Below are positions 42,914 to 52,023 of a stretch of 64,000 bases of DNA, piece by piece. The notes under the pieces are model-generated. The model saw only the letters and a program-made list of their open reading frames with translations. It had not been told where the DNA came from and did no database searches. Positions within the stretch are counted from its first letter, which is position 1, and each line of letters starts with the position of its first letter. Location of the stretch: the NCBI GenBank assembly GCA_030015575.1, contig JASDDO010000016.1, positions 174,900,815 through 174,964,814 on the forward strand. Reading direction: 5' to 3'. This stretch comes from Agapanthus africanus (taxonomy: Eukaryota; Streptophyta; Magnoliopsida; Asparagales; Amaryllidaceae). A program made the position numbers and the translations under genes.

Positions 42914-45900
42914 TTCACCTTTAAGAACTGGGTCGAAGACCAGTACCAACAAGGCAGATTTGCTTTATCCAACAGCTGGAAGGTAACGCCGCCACAAAAG
43001 CACGAACCTAAAGCCGCAAGAGCAGAACCGGATCCACCTCAATCTTGGAAGCGGATTCGCACCTGTTACATGATTATGATATTAAAAGAAGAGCCCGAAG
43101 ACATAGATAAGCTCCCTTGGTGCTTCGAAAACAATGAGAATGAGGTAATCTCAGAATTTCCACCGGCTCCGAAAGAACTGGAAGATGGCATACATACTAC
43201 TACAGATAACCTCAAGAAGATTGAGTTGGGATCAGCAGACGATCCGCGACCGACATTCGTCAGTGAGCGGCTATCTGAAGAAAGGGTGGCTGCATTAAAG
43301 GACGTGCTTCTACAGCATAAAAATTGCTTCGCGTGGAACTATTCCGAGATGCCGGGATTAGATCCGGAGATTGCTGTGCATAAATTAGCAATATCCCCGG
43401 ATATCAAGCCAGTCAAGCAGGCGCCGAGAAGGATGTGGCTCGAGCTTGAGATGAGCATCAACGCCGAAGTCAAGAAGCTGATCGATTCTGGATTTATCCA
43501 AGAAGTCCAATATCCTGACTGGATTGCCAACATCGTCCCGGTAATGAAGAAAAATGGGACGGTGCGCATATGCGTAGATTTCAGGGATCTCAATAAAGCC
43601 TGCTCGAAGGACGATTTCCCAGTACCGATAACCGAGCTAATGATAGATAACACGTCCACTCACGAGGTTTTCTCCTTTATGGACGGTTCATCAGGGTACA
43701 ATCAGATAAAGATGCATCCCGAAGACCAGAAGCACACCGCTTTCCGGACACCTTTGGGTATATTCTGCTACAAGGTTATGACCTTTGGTCTCAAGAACGC
43801 CGGTGCTACCTATCAAAGGGCCATGACAAAGATCTTCGATGATCTCATACATGACATCGTCGAGTGCTATATTGATGATCTCGTAGTGAAGAGCATGTCA
43901 TACGAAGAGCATTTAAAGCATCTGAAGACTGTATTTCAACGTCTTCGGCAATATAATTTGAAGATGAATCCCCTCAAATGCGCGTTCGGAGTCTCCTCGG
44001 GTAAATTCCTGGGATTCATCATCCGACACCGAGGTATCGAAATAGATCCATCTAAGATCAAGGCGATCATGGAAATGCCTCCGCCAAGAACCCTCAAACA
44101 GTTGCGGTCTCTCCAAAGGAAGCTCGCATACATCCGGCGGTTTATCGCCAATCTTTCAGACAAGTGCCGTCCTTACAGCCACCTGATGAAGAAGGGAACT
44201 CCATTCGTTTGGGATCACAAATGCCAAGGCGCACTGGACGAGATCAAGCAGTACCTGCAGAACCCTCCAGTCTTGGCTGCGCCGGTCAAGAGAAAGCCTC
44301 TCATTCTTTATACAACTGCCCTAGAAGGTTCTTTAGGAGCATTATGGGCGCAAGAGAATGACCAAGGAAAAGAAAGGGCACTCTACTACTTAAGTCGAGT
44401 TCTGCTGGGGGCAGAAAGCAATTACTCTCCCACTGAAAAACACTGCCTGGCGTTGATCTTTGCGATAACAAAGCTCAGGCATTATGCATTGGCGCACGAA
44501 ATCCGTCTCATCTCGAAGGTGGACCCTCTTAAATATTTGATGTCAAAGGCTATATTGACGGGTCGACTCGCTAAATGGGCTTTACTCTTGATGGAGTTCT
44601 CGATAACGTATCGACCTCTCAAGGCAGTGAAAGGCCAGGCCATTGCCGACTTCCTTGCTGAGCATCCAGTACCTGCCGGTTCTCCTCTGAACTGCGATTT
44701 GCCGGACGAACATGCATTTGATGCGATCAGCGGCGGTGATACCCGATGGGAACTTTATTTTGATGGGGCATCTTCCATGAAGAAGCGCAAACAATGTACC
44801 CCCATAATCAAATCGGGAGTAGGCCTCATCTTCGTAACCCCACAAGGAGGGATAATGCGCTTTGCTTTCTCCTTAATGGAATCGAGGACGAACAATGAAG
44901 CCGAATACGAAGCTTTGATAGCGGGCCTCGAGATCGCCATTGACATGGGAATTGAAGACCTCCTTATATACGGGGATTCTCAACTGGTCGTTAGTCAAGT
45001 AAATGGTGACTACCAAACGTGCAAACCGGAGTTGGTGAAGTACGACGAAAAGGTGCAACAACTATTGACCCAAATTCCCTCCTACACTTTGGAAAGCATA
45101 CCACGTGCGGAAAATAGAAAAGCAGACGTGCTAGCTAAGCTCGCTAAAGAACTGACTGACGAGAACCATGATGACGTCAAAATCATGGTACAAAGCCGTC
45201 GAGTGCTCGCCCCAGCAGAAATATCTCCCGAATCATACGAAGAAAAAGGAGCGACTGAGCAGACAACCCTACAAATAAAAGACCGTGAGGAGGCTGAGGA
45301 CTGGAGGGAAGTCTTCATAGACTACTTTAAGTCCTACCGAATCCCCGAAGAAGCGTCCTCAAGACATCAGCTCATGAAACGAGCTCTATCTTTCGCTTTC
45401 GTCAATGATACTCTGTATAAGAGGTCGTTTGATTCTATGTGGCTGAGATGTTTAGGACCTGACGAAGCAGAAAGTGTTGTTCAAGAGGTTCATGATGGAG
45501 GTTCTCATCAAGCAGGCCCGAAGATGAAGTTAAAAATTAAACGGATGGGTTACTACTGGCCCACGATGATCCAGGACTGCCTCGAATATGCGAAGCAATG
45601 CCACTCATGCCAAATCCACGGGGATTTCATCCACCAGCATCCGAATCCACTACATCCGACGGTGGCTAGCTGGCCATTCGAAATGTGGGGGACTGACATA
45701 GTCGGCCCCATCGAACCAGCATCGTCCCGGGAACATCGTTTCATCCTGGCGACAACTGATTACTTCTCCAAATGGGCAGAAGCAGTACCGCTGAGGGAAG
45801 TGAGGACGGAGAATATCCTCCACTTTTTCAAGACGCACGTCATTTATCGGTTTGGAACTCCACGGCGGATTATCTCCGATAACGGGCCAGCCTACAGAAG

Positions 45901-46546
45901 CCATAAGATTAGCCGCTTCGCGCAGCAGCACAATATAGACTGGAGATATTCTTCAATTTACAATCCACGAGCTAACGGTCTGGCCGAGGCCTTCAATAAG
46001 ACCTTAACAAAGATCATAAAAAAGACGGTGTCCCGAAATAAGAAAGACTGGCATGAGAGGCTGCAAGAGGCCCTTTGGGCCTATCGAACTACGTTCAAGA
46101 CGACCACGAACACAACGTCGTACGCGTTGGTATTTGGGACGGAAGCAGTGCTCCCCCTCGAGATAGAGTTACCCTCTCTACTAGTGGCAGTCCACTACGA
46201 GCTGACGGATGAAGAAAATGCTCACCTTCGGCTTGAGGAGCTTGATGCCCTCGATGAAACCCGGCTCATAGCGCAACAAAATCTAGAGGCCTACAAAGCA
46301 AAGATGACGCGCTCGTACGAAAGATTGACCAGGCCGAGGACATTCCGCCAAGGCAAACTCGTACTAGTGGTCAAAAGACCTATGATCCCCAATCGTGCCA
46401 AGCGGGGAAAATTTGAGCCGAACTATGAAGGCCCGTACATCATAGACAAAGTCTATCAGGGTGGAGCCTATCTACTCATGGACATGCACGGTGAAAGGCC
46501 TTTCAGGCTAATAAACGGCCGTTTCCTAAAGAAATACTACGCTTAA
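42914..46546 (+). CDS. pol: Pol of element D: reverse transcriptase, dual RNase H, integrase
   Basis: Open from the TGA at 42911 to the stop at 46544-46546, in the same frame. From the ATG at 43070: RT around 112-290 with YIDD at 267-270; a first RNase H-like region around 410-530 that appears degenerate (LYTTALEGSLGA lacks the first Asp); an archaeal-type RNase H around 560-690 with D565, E610, D636 and D686 (YFDGAS, NNEAEYEAL, IYGDSQLV, KADVLAKLA); integrase with the H808/H813/C844/C847 zinc site and D876, D937, E973 (WGTDIVGP, ISDNGPAY, NGLAEAFNKTL). It ends in KRGKFEPNYEGPY, a usual Ty3 integrase C-terminus. The dual RNase H places the element in the Tat group. All catalytic residues outside the first RNase H look intact. 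Confidence 0.95.
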   Translation, partial: FTFKNWVEDQYQQGRFALSNSWKVTPPQKHEPKAARAEPDPPQSWKRIRTCYMIMILKEEPEDIDKLPWCFENNENEVISEFPPAPKELEDGIHTTTDNLKKIELGSADDPRPTFVSERLSEERVAALKDVLLQHKNCFAWNYSEMPGLDPEIAVHKLAISPDIKPVKQAPRRMWLELEMSINAEVKKLIDSGFIQEVQYPDWIANIVPVMKKNGTVRICVDFRDLNKACSKDDFPVPITELMIDNTSTHEVFSFMDGSSGYNQIKMHPEDQKHTAFRTPLGIFCYKVMTFGLKNAGATYQRAMTKIFDDLIHDIVECYIDDLVVKSMSYEEHLKHLKTVFQRLRQYNLKMNPLKCAFGVSSGKFLGFIIRHRGIEIDPSKIKAIMEMPPPRTLKQLRSLQRKLAYIRRFIANLSDKCRPYSHLMKKGTPFVWDHKCQGALDEIKQYLQNPPVLAAPVKRKPLILYTTALEGSLGALWAQENDQGKERALYYLSRVLLGAESNYSPTEKHCLALIFAITKLRHYALAHEIRLISKVDPLKYLMSKAILTGRLAKWALLLMEFSITYRPLKAVKGQAIADFLAEHPVPAGSPLNCDLPDEHAFDAISGGDTRWELYFDGASSMKKRKQCTPIIKSGVGLIFVTPQGGIMRFAFSLMESRTNNEAEYEALIAGLEIAIDMGIEDLLIYGDSQLVVSQVNGDYQTCKPELVKYDEKVQQLLTQIPSYTLESIPRAENRKADVLAKLAKELTDENHDDVKIMVQSRRVLAPAEISPESYEEKGATEQTTLQIKDREEAEDWREVFIDYFKSYRIPEEASSRHQLMKRALSFAFVNDTLYKRSFDSMWLRCLGPDEAESVVQEVHDGGSHQAGPKMKLKIKRMGYYWPTMIQDCLEYAKQCHSCQIHGDFIHQHPNPLHPTVASWPFEMWGTDIVGPIEPASSREHRFILATTDYFSKWAEAVPLREVRTENILHFFKTHVIYRFGTPRRIISDNGPAYRSHKISRFAQQHNIDWRYSSIYNPRANGLAEAFNKTLTKIIKKTVSRNKKDWHERLQEALWAYRTTFKTTTNTTSYALVFGTEAVLPLEIELPSLLVAVHYELTDEENAHLRLEELDALDETRLIAQQNLEAYKAKMTRSYERLTRPRTFRQGKLVLVVKRPMIPNRAKRGKFEPNYEGPYIIDKVYQGGAYLLMDMHGERPFRLINGRFLKKYYA

Positions 46547-46649
46547 TGAGCCACAGCCTAGGTCAATGATAGATGACGACAACTATGTCTGCTCGCTATC
46601 TTCCTAAGCTCAGACTTTATAAGCAGTAGCCGGCCTTCCCCTGAACGGA

Positions 46650-46810
46650 CCGAAACGTCCTTAAACTAACGACGGACCGAAACGTCCTTAAACTAACGAC
46701 GGACCGAACGTCCTTAAACTAACGACGGACCGAAACGTCCTTAAACTAACGACGGACCGAAACGTCCTTAAACTAACGACGGACCGAAACGTCCTTAAAC
46801 TACTACCGCA
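46650..46810 (+). repeat. 27-bp tandem array downstream of pol in element D
   Basis: Six units of CGTCCTTAAACTAACGACGG followed by ACCGAAA. The CTTAAACTAAC part is shared with the 72-bp arrays. Confidence 0.9.
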
Positions 46811-48280
46811 GCATCCTTAGGCTGACGAGATGAATAAAAAAAAGAGAAAGAAAAAATATATAAATAAAAAAAAGATAAAATAAAAAAAACGGTATGTCCA
46901 TAAGCAAAATGGGCACGGATGAAAACCCGAAAGGGCTCCGTGAGTAAAAACAGCAGGTCTACCGGCAAGTGTTCGTGAAAACCCGAAAGGGCGCGACCTT
47001 GTAAAAAAAAAGAGAAAAAGAATAAAAAAAACGGTATGTCCATAAGCAAAAGGGGCACGGATGAAAACCCGAAAGGGCTCCGTGAGTAAAAACAGCAGGA
47101 CTACCGGCGAGTGTTTGTGAAAACCCGAAAGGGCGCAACCTCGTTAAAAGACACTTACGAGATCCTCTCGACCTTGTAAGGAGAAACCACCCGTGTGGGA
47201 TCCTTACGACTCACAAGGGAACGACACACTTAGGGATCCCCACGATTCCTAAGGAGAAAATACACTTGCGAGATCCCCACGACTCGTAAGGAGAATTCTC
47301 TTATGGGACCCTCACGGCTCATGAGATTTGAAAGTCTTAAGTTACAGAAACCTAAACCTGTTCTTAAGCAAATCCCCCATAACCTTCGATATTGCCCTAC
47401 AAGTGGCTCAATACTGACCCTTGTATACAATCCACGGGCGCGAATAAACATTTCCCCAGCAAAGTCCCACCCATGACTAGGGATATGTCCATATGGTGAG
47501 CAGCCCTTGTAGGTCCTCTCGACCTATAAGGAGAAAACCCTCTTGTAGGATCCTTACGACTTGCAGAGAAACATACACTTAGGAATCCTCACGATTCCTA
47601 GGGAGAAAATACACCTACAAGATCCTCACGACTTGTAGGGAGAAATACCTTTGTGAGACCCTTACGGCTCATGAAGTCAAAAGCCTTAGTCGACAGGACC
47701 CTAACCCTGTTTGCTAAGCCACCTTTGTTCAATATCGACAGAGGCAAATGATGATTCGCTCCTGGCAATATCCCAGTGGTAGTGATGCTGATGCCGAAAG
47801 AGGCGTCTAAAACCCAAGCTTGCAGCGAAAAGGCCAGCAAGCCACACATGCCTACAAAATAGCCGAAATGATGGGGCAACTTGCAATAAAAAAAGCAGCA
47901 AGTAAAAATGTATGCCTGAAAAATAGCCGAAATGATGGGGCAACTCGCAATAAAAAGCAGCGAGTAGAAAATAAATAAATAGCCGAAATGATTGGGCACC
48001 GCGAAAAATAGCCGAAATGATAGGGCAATCGCGACCTTCGCGATATAAAAGCTGAAATGATAGAGCATCGCGTAAAGAGAAATAAAATAAATAAATAAAA
48101 AAAGAGTTTTAATTATGCCCTACAGGTGATATTCCATCACACCCTGTATACAATCCAAGGGCGTAAACAAAAAAGGGATTATACTTCTCCTCCAAGTTTC
48201 ATCATAAGAAGAAGCAAAATCTCGACGGGCCGCGAATGACTTAGAGATCATCTCAGCACTCGTCTCGTAACAACGGACAC
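46811..48280 (+). repeat. Mosaic of short repeats in the 3' region of element D
   Basis: Two copies of a ~143-bp unit around GGTATGTCCATAAGCAAAA and GAAAACCCGAAAGGGC (about 46891-47005 and 47034-47145). A degenerate ~40-bp repeat around GATCCTTACGACTCACAAGG spans 47150-47680 and recurs at about 50343-50480. At 47855-48065 there are several copies of AATAGCCGAAATGATGGGGC. The minus-strand frame at 47598-48068 is only a reading of these repeats. Confidence 0.75.
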
Positions 48281-48381
48281 AACTCTAAGCTAAGCGGAAC
48301 AGCGGCAGCTCCCAGTTCCATGGCTCGGTGATATACATATCGCCAGCAGTCAAACCTCCATCCCGTGAAATGCGGAGGCAA

Positions 48382-49365
48382 TCAGCAAAATTCCTGGTTA
48401 CGTGGAACGCGGATAACGTCACTCTTTGACCTCGTGGAAAACGTCCAGAGCGGATCCTGGTCCTCGCAGAGCACGGCAGTGAACCCGTGTGAAGCATCCA
48501 GAGCGGAGCCTAGTCCTCGCCGAGCACGGCAGTGAACCTGTGCGAAGCATCTAGTGCAAAATTCCTGGTTACGTGGAACGCGGATAACGTCACTCTTTGA
48601 CCCCGTGGAAAACGTCCAGAGCGGATCCTGGTCCTCGCAGAGCATGGCAGTGAACCCGTGTGAAGCATCCAGAGCGGAGCCTAGTCCTCGCCGAGCACGG
48701 CAGTGAACCCGTGTGAAGCATCTAGTGCAAAATTCCTGGTTACGTGGAACGCGGATAACGTCAATTTTTGACCCCATGGAAAACGTCCAGAGCGGATCCT
48801 GGTCCTCGCAGAGCACGGCAGTGAACCCGTGTGAAGCATCCAGAGCGGAGCCTAGTCCTCGCCAAGCACGGCAGTGAACCCGTGTGAAGCATCTAGTGCA
48901 AAATTCCTGGTTACGTGGAACACGGATAACGTCACTCTTTAACCCCGTGGAAAACGTCCAGAGCGGATCCTGGTCCTCGCAGAGCACAGCAGTGAACCCG
49001 TGTGAAGCATCCAGAGCGGAGCCTAGTCCTCGCCGAGCACGGCAGTGAACCCGTGTGAAGCATCTAGTGCAAAATTCCTGGTTAGGTGGAACGCGGATAA
49101 CGTCACTTTTTGACCCCGTGGAAAACGTCCAGAGCGGATCCTGGTCCTCGCAGAGCACGGCAGTAAACCCGTGTGAAGCATCCAGAGCGGAGCCTAGTCC
49201 TCGCCGAGCACGGCAGTGAACCCGTGTGAAGCATCTAGTGCAAAATTCCTGGTTACGTGGAACGTGGATGACGTCACTCTTTGACCCCGCGGAAAACGCC
49301 CAGAGCGGAGCCTGGTCCTCGCCAAGCACGGCAGTGAACCCGTGTGAAGCAACCAGAGCAAACAC
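48382..49365 (+). repeat. 171-bp tandem array in the 3' region of element D
   Basis: About 5.7 units of 171 bp, each starting AAAATTCCTGGTTACGTGGA and containing two ~62-bp sub-repeats (CAGAGCGGAGCCTAGTCCTC, GAGCACGGCAGTGAACCCGT). 171 bp is 57 codons, so the minus strand shows a 327-residue open frame that just repeats one unit. I read it as a satellite-like array, not a gene. Confidence 0.92.
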
Positions 49366-49368
49366 CGG

Positions 49369-50300
49369 ACTGTGGAGTCTCTAAAATCCACGGACTAAGA
49401 TGTCCTTAACCTCGACCGTAATGTCTTAAAACTAACAATCAACCACCCCGATTCCCTACGGATTCTGCCTTGGTTTAAGGGTACATCTCTTCCCTCCTTT
49501 GATACCCGACGTTGTAATTCCTCAACGTCTTCAAAGAGGTGACGGGTCCCTGCAACCAAACATCGGACTGTGGAGTCCCTAAATCCACGGACTATGAGGT
49601 CCTTAACCTTGACCGTGATGTCTTAAAACTAACATCGGACAGTGGAGTCCCTAAATCCACGGACTATGAGGTCCTTAACCTTGACCGTGATGTCTTAAAA
49701 CTAATATCGGACTGTGGAGTCCCTAAATCCACGGACTATGAGGTCCTTAACCTTGACCGTGATGTCTTAAAACTAACATCGGACAGTGGAGTCCCTAAAT
49801 CCACGGAATATGAGGTCCTTAACCTTGACCGTGATGTCTTAAAACTAACATCGGACTGTGGAGTCCCTAAATCCATGGACTATGAGGTCCTTAACCTTGA
49901 CCGTGATGTCTTAAAACTAATATCGGATTGTGGAGTCCTTAAATCCACGGACTATGAGGTCCTTAACCTTGACCGTGATGTCTTAAAACTAACATCGGAC
50001 TGTGGAGTCCCTAAATCCATGGACTATGATGTCCTTAACCTTGACCGTGATGTCTTAAAACTAACATCGGACTGTGGAGTTCCTAAATCCACGGACTATG
50101 AGGTCCTTAACCTTGACCGTGATGTCTTAAAACTAACATCGGACTGTGGTGTCCCTAAATCCACAGACTATGAGGTCCTTAACCTTGACCGTAATGTCTT
50201 AAAACTAACATCGGACTGTGGAGTCCTTAAATCCACGGACTATGAGGTCCTTAACCTTGACCGCGACGTCTTTAAACTACGATGCCTCGAGAAACCCCTG
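49369..50300 (+). repeat. Internal 72-bp array and LTR-derived segment of element D
   Basis: About ten 72-bp units homologous to the LTR arrays, preceded at about 49460-49555 by the same unique sequence that precedes the LTR array (GGGTACATCTCTTC, CAACGTCTTCAAAGAGGTGA; LTR 35985-36050). A stretch of LTR is therefore duplicated inside the element. The 256-residue open frame is a by-product of the 72-bp period. Confidence 0.9.
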
Positions 50301-51230
50301 AATCCATGAAATACGAATAAGGGTGACCACATCCAACACTTGCAGGTCCTCACGACCTGTAAGGAAGAAAAACTCTCTTGTGAGATCCTTACGACTCTCA
50401 GGGGACAACCCGCTTATGAATCCTCATGATTCTTAAGAAGAACTTATACCTATGGGGTCCTCTCGACCCATGGGGAGAAAAACTCTTTATGAGACCCTCG
50501 TGGCTCATAAAGTGCAAAAGTCTTAGGAAGCAGATCTTAACCCTGAATCCTAAGCTATCGCTGCCCTGCAAGGAGATCAAGATAAATTGTCCGCAAAACA
50601 CATTCAACAAAGAGGAGACGCACCATTGAGAAGAAAATACATGTCTTCATTCATAAACATCCCTTCGACAATAATACTCGATCTAAAGCCAGCATAAACC
50701 ACCCGATACGGGAGATAACAAGGAAAGTTTCTGATATGTATCCTATCAGGCGCGCATTTGCAACTGTACGAATGTTTAAAAGGAAATGTTACCTGAAGCA
50801 CTAATGTGCATGCAACGTAACGATGGTGCTCGCGAGTTAAGAAAATTCTCATAAAAAAGGGGCAGCTCATTTACGCAAGTAAGACACACTTACGACTATC
50901 TGACAAACATGAAAATTCAACAGAAAGCATGCAAACCGCCAATGATAAAAGGAGTACATTGATTCAAACATACTACACTACCGGGAAAAGATCACCAAAC
51001 AAGGGATCAGAAATGCAAGGGTTAACAAAGCAAAACACAAAATTCTCCAGCTCCCTCTCCGCCCTCTCCAGCACGTCAAAACGACGGTTTTCGCGAAGAG
51101 TCGCTCACCATCGGTTGGAGCCGTGCTCATCAGCGAAAGCAGACATGACGGCCCGAAGGGCTCTTATCTGACCCAGTATATGAACTAAGTGATCCTTCAG
51201 AGCTTGAGTGATTAGACAAGCTTCGTGAAA
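50301..51230 (+). other. Spacer between arrays and antisense ORF in element D
   Basis: It begins with more of the GATCCTTACGACT repeat (to about 50480). The remainder has no recognisable gene or repeat. Confidence 0.5.
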
Positions 51231-51527
51231 TCACTCAAGCTTATCTTCCGCCGCGTCAAGGATCGCCAAAGTCATCTCCGCCGGATGAGGAGGTATATCG
51301 GCAAGCACAGACAGGAGGATCATCCGGAGCCAAATGGAGCCCATGGGAAGAGGAGAGCCTCGACGAGTCAGTAGCTCGTACATCACCATATCACATTGAG
51401 CGTCGGTGAGAAGGGGGTCTGCCAGCCGCGCAGCGAAGCGAGGGATTATCTCCTCAAGGGGCACCTCCCATGGTTGCCGACGAGCATGGGGACGATTGCA
51501 AGCCATGGCGATTGATCGGGTTCTCAA
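51231..51527 (-). CDS. Antisense ORF (98 aa) near the 3' end of element D, function unknown
   Basis: The minus-strand frame starts at ATG (51525-51527), reads MRTRSIAMACNRPHARRQPW and ends at 51231. It is not repetitive, unlike every other open frame in this 5.5-kb region. It lies antisense to gag-pol between the arrays and the 3' LTR, where extra antisense ORFs of unknown function are known in Tat-group elements. A TATAAAT box lies upstream on the same strand at 51903-51909. I recognise no domain. At 98 residues it may be a truncated form or the first exon of a longer gene. Confidence 0.5.
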   Translation of the reverse strand: MRTRSIAMACNRPHARRQPWEVPLEEIIPRFAARLADPLLTDAQCDMVMYELLTRRGSPLPMGSIWLRMILLSVLADIPPHPAEMTLAILDAAEDKLE

Positions 51528-51902
51528 AGATGACCACCTTAAGGTATGAATGGGTTTCTCTGTGAAGAAAAGAAGTAAGGAATGGGTTCAGGTCATAAAA
51601 GGGAGCATTTAATGTTATGCACAAAAAATGTTGTGCATGGAGGGACTATTCTCAAAGCCCGGAAAGAAGGGGAGAGCGTTGGAAATGAAATCCAACGACG
51701 CATTGGAATCAGATCAGGGAAATGAAACGTCCCCATCAAACAGAGCCCTGCATGCGCAACACATGAGCATTAGCCTTTGATTGGAAGATAAGGCGGCACT
51801 GCACAGACACAACAGAGAACTAAGCTCTGGGAACGAGAATCAAAAGAAAGGTTTGAAAGGAAGGACATGAAAAAGTGGAGGCTCTTCTGAAGGGACATGG
51901 GC

Positions 51903-51909
51903 ATTTATA
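51903..51909 (-). promoter_or_regulatory. Candidate TATA box for the antisense transcript of element D
   Basis: The minus strand reads CCTCCTATAAATGCCC, the consensus plant TATA form, about 375 bp upstream of the antisense ATG. Confidence 0.45.
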
Positions 51910-52010
51910 GGAGGTGATGGAAACGCTTCATTTCCCTAAATCCCTAGAGGAACCCAACGGTCGTAAAAGGTGACAGCGTTGCACTCACGTGCAGACACGA
52001 GAGAACAACG

Positions 52011-52023
52011 CTGTGGGGGCATT
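52011..52023 (+). other. Polypurine tract of element D
   Basis: GTGGGGGCATT immediately before the LTR start TGTTTCC. It is less purine-pure than the other tracts but in the right place. Confidence 0.7.

Noticed and set aside
47598-48068. Minus-strand frame of 156 residues with hydrophobic segments
   Set aside because: The hydrophobic stretches come from repeated AATAGCCGAAATGATGGGGC units read in antisense.
48382-49365. A 327-residue minus-strand open frame that could be called a repeat protein
   Set aside because: It only translates a 171-bp tandem array whose period is a multiple of three. It has no start context, domain or non-repetitive part.
49539-50309. A 256-residue plus-strand open frame of 24-residue repeats
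   Set aside because: It is a reading of the 72-bp DNA array, which also occurs in both LTRs of element D. The repeat is explained at DNA level.
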